A stretch of 64,000 nucleotides of DNA. It comes from a virus. Location of the stretch: the IMG/VR virus record IMGVR_UViG_3300034122_000625, positions 1 to 64,000 of that record; one strand, 5' to 3'. The notes beneath the pieces are model-generated. The model made no database searches and had not been told where the DNA came from. It saw only the letters and a program-made list of their open reading frames with translations. Position 1 is the first letter of the stretch. Each line of letters starts with the position of its first letter. A program made the translations under genes and the position numbers. Shown here one piece after another: positions 54,354 through 62,790 of this stretch.

Positions 54354-54548
54354 ATGAGAGTCAAGAGAAGGACCAAAGAGAAAGGTACTTGGACGGTTGG
54401 AGTGGACGATGAGACTGTCGATGTCAAGGGCAGGATGGTTACCGTCAAGGATAAAGAGGGGAGAGTAAAGACAAGAAAGTTCGTTGGACGCGGTGAGCTG
54501 GCTGACGGAACCAAGATGAAGGTGAGGGACAAAACCCGCTTCAGATAA
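54354..54548 (+). CDS. Small basic beta-rich protein, 64 aa
   Basis: The start at MRVKRRTKEKGTWTVGVDDE follows the previous stop by one base. Alternating charged and hydrophobic residues (VDVKGRMVTVKDKEGRVKTR) suggest an SH3-like barrel. Not recognised. Confidence 0.6.
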   Translation: MRVKRRTKEKGTWTVGVDDETVDVKGRMVTVKDKEGRVKTRKFVGRGELADGTKMKVRDKTRFR

Positions 54549-54552
54549 TCGC

Positions 54553-55062
54553 ATGAGAAGACGGGGAATCCCCAAGGGCATAGCTCGTAGCGACAGCAGA
54601 AAGAAGAGTCTCGGCAGGTACAAGTCTCAACTGGAGAAGTATTGTGCTGAGCGCCTTGCTCACGAGAACCTTTCATTTGAGTACGAGTCAAGGGAGTACG
54701 TCTTGCAGAAGCCGTTTCACTACAACGGAATCTATTACAAGATGACCAAGGGCTCTCAGGTGCTGGCTAAGAAGACGAATAGCGCCGTACTGGCTATCAA
54801 GTACACCCCAGACTTTATAGGGGCTCAGTACAACTTCATCATAGAGACCAAGGGGTTTGTGCATGACCAGCACACGTTCCTCCTTCGGTGGAAGATGTTC
54901 TTGGACTACCTCATGAAGAACGAAGAAGAGCCCCCGGCTTTGTTCCTACCAAAGAACAAGCAGCAGGTGGACGACACAGTCAAGTTAATTGTAGAAATGA
55001 TAAAAGATGGACGCATTAAACCTATCGCAGATATACGCTCTGGCAACCCATCGGATTGCTGA
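54553..55062 (+). CDS. PD-(D/E)XK endonuclease, 169 aa
   Basis: YTPDFIGAQYNFIIETKG gives the D-x-n-E-x-K active site, preceded by helix SQLEKYCAERLAHENLSFEY. It resembles phage T7-type endonuclease I / VRR-type nucleases that cleave branched DNA or Holliday junctions. Basic N-terminus (MRRRGIPKGIARSDSRKKSL). Confidence 0.75.
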   Translation: MRRRGIPKGIARSDSRKKSLGRYKSQLEKYCAERLAHENLSFEYESREYVLQKPFHYNGIYYKMTKGSQVLAKKTNSAVLAIKYTPDFIGAQYNFIIETKGFVHDQHTFLLRWKMFLDYLMKNEEEPPALFLPKNKQQVDDTVKLIVEMIKDGRIKPIADIRSGNPSDC

Positions 55063-55240
55063 GGCGGCCACGGAACTGTACGAAGAGTTGCACGACTACA
55101 AGGGTAGACCTGTAGAGCACAAGCAACACATAGACAGCGTCATAAAAAAGTTCAGGATGTCTGCATCCATAGAGCTTGATATGATTCAGCAAGCCGTCAT
55201 AGAATACAATGAAGGTGAGCAACTTCCTAAGAGACAGTGA
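55007..55240 (+). CDS. Hypothetical helical protein, 77 aa
   Basis: QIYALATHRIAEAATELYEE and DSVIKKFRMSASIELDMIQQ, all helical and acidic. It overlaps the preceding nuclease by 56 nt and the next gene by 32. A small regulator or partner is possible. Not recognised. Confidence 0.5.
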   Translation: MDALNLSQIYALATHRIAEAATELYEELHDYKGRPVEHKQHIDSVIKKFRMSASIELDMIQQAVIEYNEGEQLPKRQ

Positions 55241-55697
55241 GGTTGGGAAGGAGGGGGAGGAGATGTGGGCTAAGTACCTCGTCTCGTTAGGGAAGACTGT
55301 CTCTTGGCCGGATGAGGGTAAGTCTTACTGGGACATGATGGACTGTGATGGGGTCAAGTATGAGGTGAAGTATGACCTCAAGGCTACCTACCACTCCACC
55401 AGATACAAGAAGCCCCCCAACCTGTTTATAGAGTACTGGAGCCCCAAGCGAGACGCCCCTGCCGGAATCATGACGTCTGAAGCGGATATACTTGTGTACA
55501 TAGTCAGGTGGTATGATATAGGTTATACGGCGTACAAGTTTGACAGTCAAAGGTTTATGGAGCACCTCATATCTAACGAGTACGAGGTGAAGGGAGGAAA
55601 AAACTCTGGGAAGACGAGCGCCGTAGGATGGGCTGTGCCAATTGAAAAAATTATACAAAGGCTCGATAGCGGGTTTATAGACGCGGTGATTCTGTAG
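55209..55697 (+). CDS. PD-(D/E)XK-like protein, 162 aa
   Basis: EVGKEGEEMWAKYLVSLGKT resembles a restriction-like helix alpha-A with a catalytic E; WDMMDCDGVKYEVKYDLKA carries D-x-n-E-x-K, the PD-(D/E)XK core. The rest (NLFIEYWSPKRDAPAGIMTS) fits the strand with a hydrophobic core. Nuclease likely, substrate unknown. It starts at ATG 55209, overlapping the previous gene. Confidence 0.65.
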   Translation: MKVSNFLRDSEVGKEGEEMWAKYLVSLGKTVSWPDEGKSYWDMMDCDGVKYEVKYDLKATYHSTRYKKPPNLFIEYWSPKRDAPAGIMTSEADILVYIVRWYDIGYTAYKFDSQRFMEHLISNEYEVKGGKNSGKTSAVGWAVPIEKIIQRLDSGFIDAVIL

Positions 55698-55730
55698 TAT
55701 ATTGCAAGCCGTTTCTAAAAAAATCCCCTT

Positions 55731-57632
55731 ATGTCAAACCCAGATTTTGCCCCCATTCCTTGGGGGGAAGTAGGCTATCCCGTCTACAAAAGAACCTACT
55801 CTCGACCTGTACCCATGTCCGACAGGACTGAGGAATGGCCGGAGACTGTTGCTCGTGTCGTTGAGGCTTGTAACAGCCAGTTGCACTGTGATTTTAACGA
55901 TAAGGAGAAGCGCGAGCTGACCGAAATCATGATGAACCTGAAGGGCACTGTGGCCGGTAGGTTCCTGTGGCAACTCGGTACCACGACAGTAGACAGACTG
56001 GGGTTCCCCTCCTTGCAGAACTGTGCCTTCGTAGTTGTAGACAACAACATCCGCCCGTTTACATGGGCCTTTGAGATGCTGATGCTCGGCAGTGGGGTTG
56101 GATTTAACATCCAGAAGAAGTACGTCAGTATGCTGTCTATCCCATACTCAGACATCAAGATTGAGCGTGTAGACAGAGGTGACGCCGACTTCATTGTCCC
56201 TGACAGCAGAGAGGGGTGGGTGGCGCTGCTTGAGAGGGTCTTGATATCACACTTTGTGACTGGTAAGGGGTTCACCTTCTCAACACAACTGATTCGCCCT
56301 AAGGGTTCACCCATCAGTGGATTTGGGGGTACTGCGTCAGGGCCTGATGACTTGGTGTGGGGCATGATGGAGATTAACAAACTCATCAACGGCAAGCATG
56401 GCGCTCCGCTGACATCTGTGGATTGCCTCGACATCATGAACATCATTGGGCGTATCGTAGTGGCTGGTAACGTCAGACGCTCTGCTCAGATTGCCATCGG
56501 TGATGCAGACGACATTGATTACTTGAAGGCCAAGCGATGGGACCTCGGCAATATCCCCAACTGGAGAGCCATGTCCAACAACAGTGTCGTGTGTGACGAC
56601 ATCGACCAACTGCCTGAAGAGTTCTGGTATGGGTATAACGGGAATGGAGAGCCTTACGGCATCATCAATCTGTCTGCTACTCGCCGTATGGGACGGACAG
56701 GTGAGACTCAGTATCCAGACCCAACGGTTATGGGATTCAACCCGTGCGCTGAGCAAGGGCTGGCCAACTTTGAGACCTGCTGTCTGGCTGAAATCTATCT
56801 TCCGAATATCACCTCATCTGATGAACTAAAGAAGGTGGCTCGGTACCTGTATAGAATCAACAAGCACAGTCTCGCCATCAAGTGTGCCGTAGAGGAGACA
56901 GAGGACATCGTGCATGAGAATATGCGTATGGGTATTGGTGTCACCGGTTACCTTCAGGCTACCGATGAGCAGCGCTCATGGCTGAGTGACTGCTACGTGT
57001 ATCTCAGAGCCTATGACAAGGAATACTCTAAGCTGTGTGGCTTCTCTGAGAGCGTAAAGATTACCACTGTAAAGCCATCAGGCACGTTGAGCCTGCTTGC
57101 AGGTGTAACTCCCGGCGCCCACCCAGCTTACAGCCAATACTACATCCGTAGAATTCGTATGGCTACAGACACTCCGTTGGTGCTTGCTGCCAAGAAGAAC
57201 GGCTACCATGTTGAGTATGTAAAGAACTTTGATGGTACGGAAGACCTTGGCACACAAGTGGTTAGCTTCCCATGTAAGTTCCCAGTTGGCACCAGACTGG
57301 CGAATGACATGAGCGCCATTGACCAGCTCGAGGTTATCAAAGAGCTTCAGGCTGTGTGGTCTGACAATGCCGTATCTGTAACAATCTACTACAGACTCCA
57401 TGAGCTTGAGGACATCAAGGAGTGGCTGCGCCAGAACCTGTACAACGTGAAGTCTGTATCCTTTTTGCTGCACAGCGACCACGGCTTCGTTCAGGCCCCC
57501 CTCGAGGAGATTACAGAGGAGCAGTACCTCGAGATGTCATCTAAGGTTACCCCCATCAACAGCATTGAGCAGATGGACATGAGTGACTTCGACATTGCTG
57601 ACTGCGACTCAGGCGCGTGCCCTGTGAGATGA
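55731..57632 (+). CDS. Class II ribonucleotide reductase (B12-dependent)
   Basis: 633 aa, a monomeric RTPR type. LQNC (C97), NPCAEQGLANFETCCLAE (C339 thiyl position and C350) and C-terminal DCDSGACPVR (C625 and C630 pair) match the Lactobacillus leichmannii enzyme pattern C119/C408/C419/C731-C736. It converts ribonucleotides to deoxyribonucleotides using adenosylcobalamin. It is slightly shorter than the about 740-aa bacterial form. Last gene of the rightward arm, just before the terminator. Confidence 0.93.
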   Translation: MSNPDFAPIPWGEVGYPVYKRTYSRPVPMSDRTEEWPETVARVVEACNSQLHCDFNDKEKRELTEIMMNLKGTVAGRFLWQLGTTTVDRLGFPSLQNCAFVVVDNNIRPFTWAFEMLMLGSGVGFNIQKKYVSMLSIPYSDIKIERVDRGDADFIVPDSREGWVALLERVLISHFVTGKGFTFSTQLIRPKGSPISGFGGTASGPDDLVWGMMEINKLINGKHGAPLTSVDCLDIMNIIGRIVVAGNVRRSAQIAIGDADDIDYLKAKRWDLGNIPNWRAMSNNSVVCDDIDQLPEEFWYGYNGNGEPYGIINLSATRRMGRTGETQYPDPTVMGFNPCAEQGLANFETCCLAEIYLPNITSSDELKKVARYLYRINKHSLAIKCAVEETEDIVHENMRMGIGVTGYLQATDEQRSWLSDCYVYLRAYDKEYSKLCGFSESVKITTVKPSGTLSLLAGVTPGAHPAYSQYYIRRIRMATDTPLVLAAKKNGYHVEYVKNFDGTEDLGTQVVSFPCKFPVGTRLANDMSAIDQLEVIKELQAVWSDNAVSVTIYYRLHELEDIKEWLRQNLYNVKSVSFLLHSDHGFVQAPLEEITEEQYLEMSSKVTPINSIEQMDMSDFDIADCDSGACPVR

Positions 57633-57732
57633 AGAACATACCTCAGTGCTGGGTCAGCCAGCTGTATTATGGCCTGACGGATATACCCATCATTAAGGGT
57701 TGAATCAGGGGATAATGAATGAATAATGCATC

Positions 57733-57759
57733 AAAAAAGGGGCTTAGTGCCCCTTTTTT
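57733..57759. terminator. Bidirectional terminator
   Basis: A6-GGGGC-TTAGT-GCCCC-T6 works in both directions, between the convergent RNR and primase-helicase genes. It marks the boundary of the two arms. Confidence 0.85.
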
Positions 57760-57779
57760 ACTTCATTAAACTTCCACTA

Positions 57780-59564
57780 TCATCGCTCTTGGTCGTAGTA
57801 CCCGAAGTCATCTCCTATGGGGGAGAACAGCTGGTTCCCTGTGGCTATGGACCTGAACCCAGTCATCGTTGGATTCATGGCGTAGTTCACAGGCTGGTCA
57901 ATTGGGGTGGGTTCTCCACCCGTCTTCACCTCCCTGACCTTCCTTACGTGGAACTCTGTGGTACGGCGAGTCTGTATGTCTGGGGCCTGCACCTTCCTGT
58001 GTATGGTGATGAAGCAGTCCGCTCGGTTGACAAACTTACCTCCACCCTCAGTGTCTTCTGCGTATGGTGCAACAGGAAGCCCATCGTCTCCCTTCCTGCG
58101 CTGAGCCTCTGTGACGGCGTGCATATTCAACCACACAGCTATACCATTGGCTGTGCTGTACGTCAGGAACTCTGAGGCAGCCTCGTAGTGGTAGTCATGG
58201 ACACCGATGCTGCTGTTCTTCACATCCAGCTTGAGGCTGTTATATGGGTCTACGAAGATGGCGTCAATCTGCTGCATCCGGCGAACCTTGTCTACAAACA
58301 GCAGGATATCTGCATACCCGTATACTTGGTTGTTGTTGATTACAGTGAAGTGGTCAGTGACCCATCGATAGGCGTTCTTGCGCTGAGCGTAGCTCATGCT
58401 GTTCACCCTGAGGCTGGTGCAGAACTCCATCAGTGTAATCTTCAGTGACCACGTGCTGTTCTCGCTGCTATACACCACCCACTTCCATCCGTGACGGAGA
58501 CTGGCATTGACCATCATGTACAGAACCATCGTCGTCTTGCCCACGTTGCTGTGGCCATTGAAGATGACGAACTCCCTCTTGTACCTGAAGAACTTGTCCA
58601 GATTTTCGTCCCCAGTGTCCAACCCAACCTGAATCTTACCGTTGACGTAGTCATCGATAATCCTGTAGTCAGAGTCGTCAGACGAGATAAAGGACATATC
58701 TCCGTCATTGATGAGCAGTTCACGGGTGATGGACTTCTCGTCGGCGATGATGTCCCTCAGCGGAGCCTTCTTGCCGTCCTCCACCCCAGCGCGGATGGTG
58801 GCCATAGCGTACTCCTCTGAGTCAATCTCACGCTTGCATATCTCTCTGAACAAGACCCTGACTACCTCCTCCTCCTCCATCCTGCCTGAGGCTATGTATC
58901 CCCCACACAGGCGAGAGGCCTTGAGCAGCGTCTTGTGCTTGTCTCCATCCTCCGCCTGACGAATCATCTTAGCGGCGAGATTGAGCTTCATGTAGTCCGT
59001 AAACAGGTGAGGTGCAGCAGGAACCTGTTCCTCGCTCTGCTTGGTCACCAGCCCACCAAACCGGCTGTAGGCGTCCTTGATGATGATGTCTGGGTCGTAG
59101 GACTCGAAACAAGCTCGAGATTCATTGATACCCGTCTCATCGACCTCCAACCCATACGACTTACTGAAGTACAGCTTTACGGCCCTGAAATGGTCTCTAT
59201 GGCGCTCAGGATGGGTAACCCTGATTAGTGCCTTCAGTCCATCACCAGAGGGGCTCACCCAGCAGCTGTGGACATACTCATCCGTACCCAACAGTCTCTT
59301 GCCTTCAACTACATCTACGTGGTCAAAGTCAAGCACGATGAATCCACTATGGTCTTGGATAGAGTCATCGGTTCTCTTGTTGAATACACCGCTCCAGAGA
59401 GTAATGGGGAGAGACATCTTGTGCTCTCGCTCCTTGGTCTCCCGGAAGGTGAGTACCTTGTCCTTGCTGCTCCCTGACTGGATGCGTTCAAGGGCCTGCT
59501 CAATACCGACGTGGTATGGCCTGTCGGTATCGTGTATACTCTTAAATAGAGTTACCCGAGCCAT
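57780..59564 (-). CDS. Primase-helicase (BT4734/VirE_N plus DnaB-like)
   Basis: 594 aa. The N-terminal 170 residues (HSGFIVLDFDHVDVVEGKRL, WVSPSGDGLKALIRVTHPER) match the VirE_N / BT4734-like primase-type domain common in Bacteroidota mobile elements. The C-terminal half has Walker A GHSNVGKT (about 338-345), Walker B IDAIFVDP (about 432-439) and the sensor region CFITIHRKVQ of RecA/DnaB-like helicases. It should prime and unwind DNA at the fork. It is the last gene of the leftward arm. Confidence 0.85.
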   Translation of the reverse strand: MARVTLFKSIHDTDRPYHVGIEQALERIQSGSSKDKVLTFRETKEREHKMSLPITLWSGVFNKRTDDSIQDHSGFIVLDFDHVDVVEGKRLLGTDEYVHSCWVSPSGDGLKALIRVTHPERHRDHFRAVKLYFSKSYGLEVDETGINESRACFESYDPDIIIKDAYSRFGGLVTKQSEEQVPAAPHLFTDYMKLNLAAKMIRQAEDGDKHKTLLKASRLCGGYIASGRMEEEEVVRVLFREICKREIDSEEYAMATIRAGVEDGKKAPLRDIIADEKSITRELLINDGDMSFISSDDSDYRIIDDYVNGKIQVGLDTGDENLDKFFRYKREFVIFNGHSNVGKTTMVLYMMVNASLRHGWKWVVYSSENSTWSLKITLMEFCTSLRVNSMSYAQRKNAYRWVTDHFTVINNNQVYGYADILLFVDKVRRMQQIDAIFVDPYNSLKLDVKNSSIGVHDYHYEAASEFLTYSTANGIAVWLNMHAVTEAQRRKGDDGLPVAPYAEDTEGGGKFVNRADCFITIHRKVQAPDIQTRRTTEFHVRKVREVKTGGEPTPIDQPVNYAMNPTMTGFRSIATGNQLFSPIGDDFGYYDQER

Positions 59565-59793
59565 ACTCCTTGGCCTTCTTTAGGTACCACTCCGCTTTTT
59601 GCAGGTCCTCGATAGCACTGGAGCCATCCTTGGTTCCTGCACGCATCTTGTACTTGAATGCGTTAATCTCGCAGTACACGGCGAACTTATCTGCCCCCCA
59701 AATCTTGAGCATCATGACCCATGTCTCCTGCGAAAAGTTTTGGTAGTGAGCTGGGCTCTCCACCATCTTCAACCTTGATTCAGTTGCTTGCAT
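59542..59793 (-). CDS. DUF3310/SaV-like protein, 83 aa
   Basis: VESPAHYQNF, W-x-M-M-L-K-I-W-G, FAVYCEINAFKYKMRAGTKD and AIEDLQKAEWYLKKAKEYG follow the DUF3310 pattern (P-x-H-Y, N-A-x-K-Y, E-D-L-x-K-A-x-W-Y-L). This family is common in phage replication modules and was linked to nucleotide-kinase-like roles, unclear. It overlaps the primase-helicase start by 23 nt. Confidence 0.8.
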   Translation of the reverse strand: MQATESRLKMVESPAHYQNFSQETWVMMLKIWGADKFAVYCEINAFKYKMRAGTKDGSSAIEDLQKAEWYLKKAKEYGSGNSI

Positions 59794-59996
59794 AGCGTAA
59801 CTTTTTTAATGATGATTTTCCTTGTCTTAGGCTTCGATTTACCTGTCTCCTTTCCGTAGTTAAACGGGTAAACCTGACGTTCTATTGTACCCATAGCCAA
59901 CTTGTCGTCCATGATATCCATCAGGTCGTCGCTGTTGGCAAGGGTGTACACGAATGCTCGCTTGTACTCCTTCCCATACAGATACTCTATGTCCAT
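59769..59996 (-). CDS. Hypothetical protein, 75 aa
   Basis: It starts MDIEYLYGKEYKRAFVYTLA, two nt past the previous stop (an earlier ATG at 60029 is possible). A basic tail (GKSKPKTRKIIIKKVTLCKQ) follows an acidic middle. Small replication-module gene, not recognised. Confidence 0.5.
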   Translation of the reverse strand: MDIEYLYGKEYKRAFVYTLANSDDLMDIMDDKLAMGTIERQVYPFNYGKETGKSKPKTRKIIIKKVTLCKQLNQG

Positions 59997-59997
59997 C

Positions 59998-60342
59998 TCA
60001 AGGTAGAATATCTTCTTTGACTGTAACATGAATTCTCTTCTTTATTTTAGGTGCTACCCACTCAAAGTCTACTGAGGTTCCCATGACCTCCATGCAGTCC
60101 TTCTTCGTCAGGAGGATGAGGTTGTCCCCTCTCTTGTTCTTGATGAGAAGGAATATAAAGTCCTCCTCGAACACAGGTATGTCCACCATCGTATTGAAGT
60201 GCTCAACTATGATGGCATGGAAGGTGTACCTCTTCCCGTCGAAGGTGCCGGAGAAGAAATAGGGGCTGGGAAACTCTATGTCCCCCAACCCCCATTCCAC
60301 CGCAGCTATTAGACCTAACGCCTTAGAAGGGTAGGTCATCAT
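59998..60342 (-). CDS. Hypothetical protein, 114 aa
   Basis: I start it at the tandem ATG (MMTYPSKALGLIAAVEWGLG), overlapping the SSB gene by 20 nt; a longer basic start reads the SSB frame in another phase. Beta-rich (YFFSGTFDGKRYTFHAIIVE, DFIFLLIKNKRGDNLILLTK). In a replication operon, role unknown. Confidence 0.6.
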   Translation of the reverse strand: MMTYPSKALGLIAAVEWGLGDIEFPSPYFFSGTFDGKRYTFHAIIVEHFNTMVDIPVFEEDFIFLLIKNKRGDNLILLTKKDCMEVMGTSVDFEWVAPKIKKRIHVTVKEDILP

Positions 60343-60673
60343 CGGCTGGTGCCGACTCTGCGGCCTTAGCCTTAGCTGGGGCAGCTTGCTTCTCTGAAGC
60401 CTTCTGCTCCTGCTCACGCTTAGCCTTGTACTCACGTGCCGACTCGCTGTTGGGGTTGTACACCCGAGCGAATGGCTTGCCAGACTTGCTCATGAAGAGC
60501 GTGATGGATACGGAGCCAGCTCCATCCTTCCCGGTCATCAGGTACCGGTCGAGGATTTCCTTCAGTTCAAAGTCTCGCAGCTTTACTCTCCAGCTGCTCA
60601 GTTGGCCCTCGTAGAACTTGGGCTCGTCAGCGAATCCCATCAGGACGCTGTCGTTTTTTTGTTGGTCACTCAT
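60323..60673 (-). CDS. ssb: Single-stranded DNA-binding protein, SSB-like
   Basis: 116 aa. A beta-barrel-like N-terminal part (SSWRVKLRDFELKEILDRYL, VSITLFMSKSGKPFARVYN) is followed by a Lys/Ala/Glu linker and an acidic tail ending ADDDLPF, like the SSB C-terminal tip that binds partner proteins. The core is shorter than the usual 110-residue OB domain, so I call it a divergent SSB. It is next to exonuclease and ERF. Confidence 0.7.
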   Translation of the reverse strand: MSDQQKNDSVLMGFADEPKFYEGQLSSWRVKLRDFELKEILDRYLMTGKDGAGSVSITLFMSKSGKPFARVYNPNSESAREYKAKREQEQKASEKQAAPAKAKAAESAPADDDLPF

Positions 60674-60678
60674 GTTAT

Positions 60679-60726
60679 GGAAATTGGTGATTAGATTCCT
60701 TAGTTGTAAAGGAAATTGGTGATTAG
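60679..60726. repeat. 16-bp direct repeat upstream of SSB
   Basis: GGAAATTGGTGATTAG occurs at 60679-60694 and 60711-60726, 32 bp apart. The second copy lies within the small gene 60700-60795, the first directly before the SSB start. A possible autoregulatory site or a local duplication. Confidence 0.45.
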
Positions 60727-60795
60727 GATGTGAAGGGTCAGGAGGATGCCAATGATGATGACATTCTCAATGATGCGTCCGATGTCAAACTTCAT
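60700..60795 (-). CDS. Tiny membrane protein, 31 aa
   Basis: MKFDIGRIIENVIIIGILLT and then LHILITNFLYN: one hydrophobic helix with a short charged N-terminus. The ATG overlaps the 3' end of the PD-(D/E)XK exonuclease gene by 11 nt, and it precedes the SSB start. The frame is too short for ordinary gene calling. Position in the operon supports it. Confidence 0.5.
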   Translation of the reverse strand: MKFDIGRIIENVIIIGILLTLHILITNFLYN

Positions 60796-61573
60796 ATTCG
60801 ATGTAGTCTTTGCGTGGGTCTTCCCCGTTTTGTAAAAAGTCTGTGATTCTCTTGATGGCCCCCCGGAACTTCATCTCGCCACGGAATAGGGTCTCCTCTG
60901 AGCAGGTTACCACGGCGGGAAGATACGGGAAGGTTTTCTCCTGTGCAACCCAGTAGAACTTATTGATACCCTCTGACTGCGTGTATAGGTAAGCCTGAAC
61001 ATCGTAGCAGAGTCCGTTTACGTCATACCGGAATCCGGAGACGCTGCGTGTAGACTTGCTATCCATGATGAAGTCTTCGCCTCGGCAGTCGATGAAACCC
61101 TTGACGAGCACACCTTCAATCTCCTTGTACACTGGCTTCTGATACTCACCACTGAAATACTTCTCGATGATGCCTGCCTCTGACAGCCGCTCCACCATCT
61201 TGTTAGCCATATCCCAGTCCTCTGGGTTGCATACAATCTCACCGCGCTCGGTCATCTCAGATATGATGGCTGCCTTCACCTCCTTGAACTCGTTGGTCAT
61301 CGACGGCGACTTCGCCTCCTGAGTCTTCAAGGAGCATCGTTCCAAGATGTAACCATTGTCCAAGATGCGATAGGTAGTCATGGCCTTCTTGCGGTCAAAG
61401 AGGAGCATATCGTACATCGTGCCGAAGTCTAAGGCATCGGACTTGTACTCGATGTCTCCGCGCATATACGCATCGAACTTAGCCATGTCATCCATAGCCT
61501 GCTTGATGCTGGAGTAGGAGAGGTGCGGCTTACCATACCGCTCCTCAAGGGCTTTTGATAGGTTGAATTTCAT
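60785..61573 (-). CDS. PD-(D/E)XK exonuclease (RecB/RecE-like)
   Basis: 262 aa. DALDFGTMYDMLLFDRKKAM (conserved G-x-x-x-H-like helix region), GVLVKGFIDCRGEDFIMDSK (D and D-x-K, the strand pair GxxDxxxx-xxDxK) and YDVQAYLYTQ (Q-motif helix) identify the PDDEXK_1-type exonuclease. Paired with ERF it forms a two-component recombination system, resecting 5' ends for annealing. Confidence 0.85.
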   Translation of the reverse strand: MKFNLSKALEERYGKPHLSYSSIKQAMDDMAKFDAYMRGDIEYKSDALDFGTMYDMLLFDRKKAMTTYRILDNGYILERCSLKTQEAKSPSMTNEFKEVKAAIISEMTERGEIVCNPEDWDMANKMVERLSEAGIIEKYFSGEYQKPVYKEIEGVLVKGFIDCRGEDFIMDSKSTRSVSGFRYDVNGLCYDVQAYLYTQSEGINKFYWVAQEKTFPYLPAVVTCSEETLFRGEMKFRGAIKRITDFLQNGEDPRKDYIEYEV

Positions 61574-62181
61574 CGGATGAACTTTTTCAGCGCGGTCTTC
61601 TGTGCCTCGGTCAACTGCCCCCCGTAGTGAGTCATGACGTTGTCGTATGCCTTCTGACGATTGGTCTGCGACTTCATGTAGTTCACAGCCTTATCCATGA
61701 TGGATGCACCTGTGGATGGTTGAGCCTGTTCCTCCTGCTCCGGCTGAGGTGCAGCCTTGGTGGGCTTGGCCTTTGGCTTCTCTTCCGTCTGCCCGTGGGT
61801 GTTGGTACCATCGCTGTCCTTGGTGTCATCGATAAGGAAGAGCCCGTTGAGAGCGTACTTACGAGCGTAAGACGATGAAGCCCCTGTGATTTGGCTACCA
61901 TCCATGCCCTTCTTGTCCTCCTCCTCTCGTGCCCATCCACTGACAGTGATTGAGTGCTGACCATCAGACAGCGTAGCCTGAGTGTGTACATAAACACGCT
62001 CTCCGACAAACTGAATCGAGTCGCTCATCACCAGCGTCACCTCGTGCTTCTTGAGCAACGGCTTGACAGCCTCGAAGATGTCTTCGCAACTCCGGTACTT
62101 GTACTTGCCGAAGGCATTAAACTGCCCCTTGGGGGCCTTTAGTTCTGACTGAATCGCCAGAAGTTTTGAGTTGATACTCAT
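61570..62181 (-). CDS. erf: ERF-family single-strand annealing protein
   Basis: 203 aa from MSINSKLLAIQSELKAPKGQ; an upstream TTG runs through the promoter and is rejected. NAFGKYKYRSCEDIFEAVKP is the ERF signature (Y-x-Y-R), with VYVHTQATLSDGQHSITVSG, SYARKYALNGLFLIDDTKDS and a Pro/Glu linker to a C-terminal helix. It anneals ssDNA, often with the exonuclease next to it. The phage promoter at 62217 lies 36 bp upstream. Confidence 0.9.
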   Translation of the reverse strand: MSINSKLLAIQSELKAPKGQFNAFGKYKYRSCEDIFEAVKPLLKKHEVTLVMSDSIQFVGERVYVHTQATLSDGQHSITVSGWAREEEDKKGMDGSQITGASSSYARKYALNGLFLIDDTKDSDGTNTHGQTEEKPKAKPTKAAPQPEQEEQAQPSTGASIMDKAVNYMKSQTNRQKAYDNVMTHYGGQLTEAQKTALKKFIR

Positions 62182-62216
62182 GGTTGATTGAATTGTGGGT
62201 TGCCCCTGATTTACTC

Positions 62217-62246
62217 TATAACGCAAGACCCTCGAAATTATTGTGC
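62217..62246 (-). promoter_or_regulatory. Phage promoter of the recombination genes
   Basis: Minus strand: GCACAATAA, 14 nt, CGTTATAGAGTAAA. Same motif as the island; GCA-CAA-TAA is again the Ala-Gln-stop end of the preceding gene (MazG). It has an extended leader before the ERF start. Confidence 0.65.
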
Positions 62247-62588
62247 CTCGTCCTTAACAAAAACTCCATTCACTGTTTTCCCGGTTCGCCCACTGATTTC
62301 GTTGTAGGCTATCGCCAAGCATTCTTCAGGGTCTAACCCCAACTGATTCGCAAGGATGATGATTGTCACCAGCACGTCACCTATAGCGTCCTTTAACTCT
62401 CTCCTTGGGGCAATCTGTCGCTCGCTCTTGAGCACCTCTCTTGCCAATTCGCCAACCTCCTCGACAACCTTTATCATCTGCTTGGGGGCTGCACTTCTTA
62501 CAAGGATGCCCTTCTCGCCTGCCCAGCGGACAACGTTGAGTTCAAGTTGCCCCCACTGCAAGTCTTCATTCAAAATCGTCTTATCCAT
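62238..62588 (-). CDS. mazG: MazG-like nucleotide pyrophosphohydrolase
   Basis: 116 aa. WAGEKGILVRSAAPKQMIKV, VEEVGELAREVLKSE (E-E-x-x-E) and LKDAIGDVLVTIIILANQLG (D-x-x-x-D) form the MazG/all-alpha NTP pyrophosphohydrolase site. It hydrolyses non-canonical or stringent-response nucleotides; phage MazG proteins may also lower ppGpp. Ends DEAQ, which contributes to the promoter. Confidence 0.88.
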   Translation of the reverse strand: MDKTILNEDLQWGQLELNVVRWAGEKGILVRSAAPKQMIKVVEEVGELAREVLKSERQIAPRRELKDAIGDVLVTIIILANQLGLDPEECLAIAYNEISGRTGKTVNGVFVKDEAQ

Positions 62589-62790
62589 CTTTTGTTAGTT
62601 TAATTGGTGGTGAATTCAGGTCTACCTTGTTGTTTTCAAACTTGTAGGTGTACAAATCTACCGATTCCCCGTGTACATCAACAAACTTTTTTATGGCGAC
62701 TATGGCTGCATCTCTGTCGCTGAACGTTCCAATGGGGAAGGTTATACCGGAACGACTTATCGACGCCATAAGCACGTAGTTCGATGCCAT
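62581..62790 (-). CDS. Hypothetical protein, 69 aa
   Basis: MASNYVLMASISRSGITFPI, AAIVAIKKFVDVHGESVDLY: a small alpha/beta protein. It overlaps MazG by 8 nt. In the operon DnaA-like to MazG. Not recognised. Confidence 0.6.
   Translation of the reverse strand: MASNYVLMASISRSGITFPIGTFSDRDAAIVAIKKFVDVHGESVDLYTYKFENNKVDLNSPPIKLTKDG

Noticed and set aside
57726-58175. Plus-strand frame opposite the primase-helicase
   Set aside because: It lies in the antisense of a strongly supported gene and begins in the terminator U-run.
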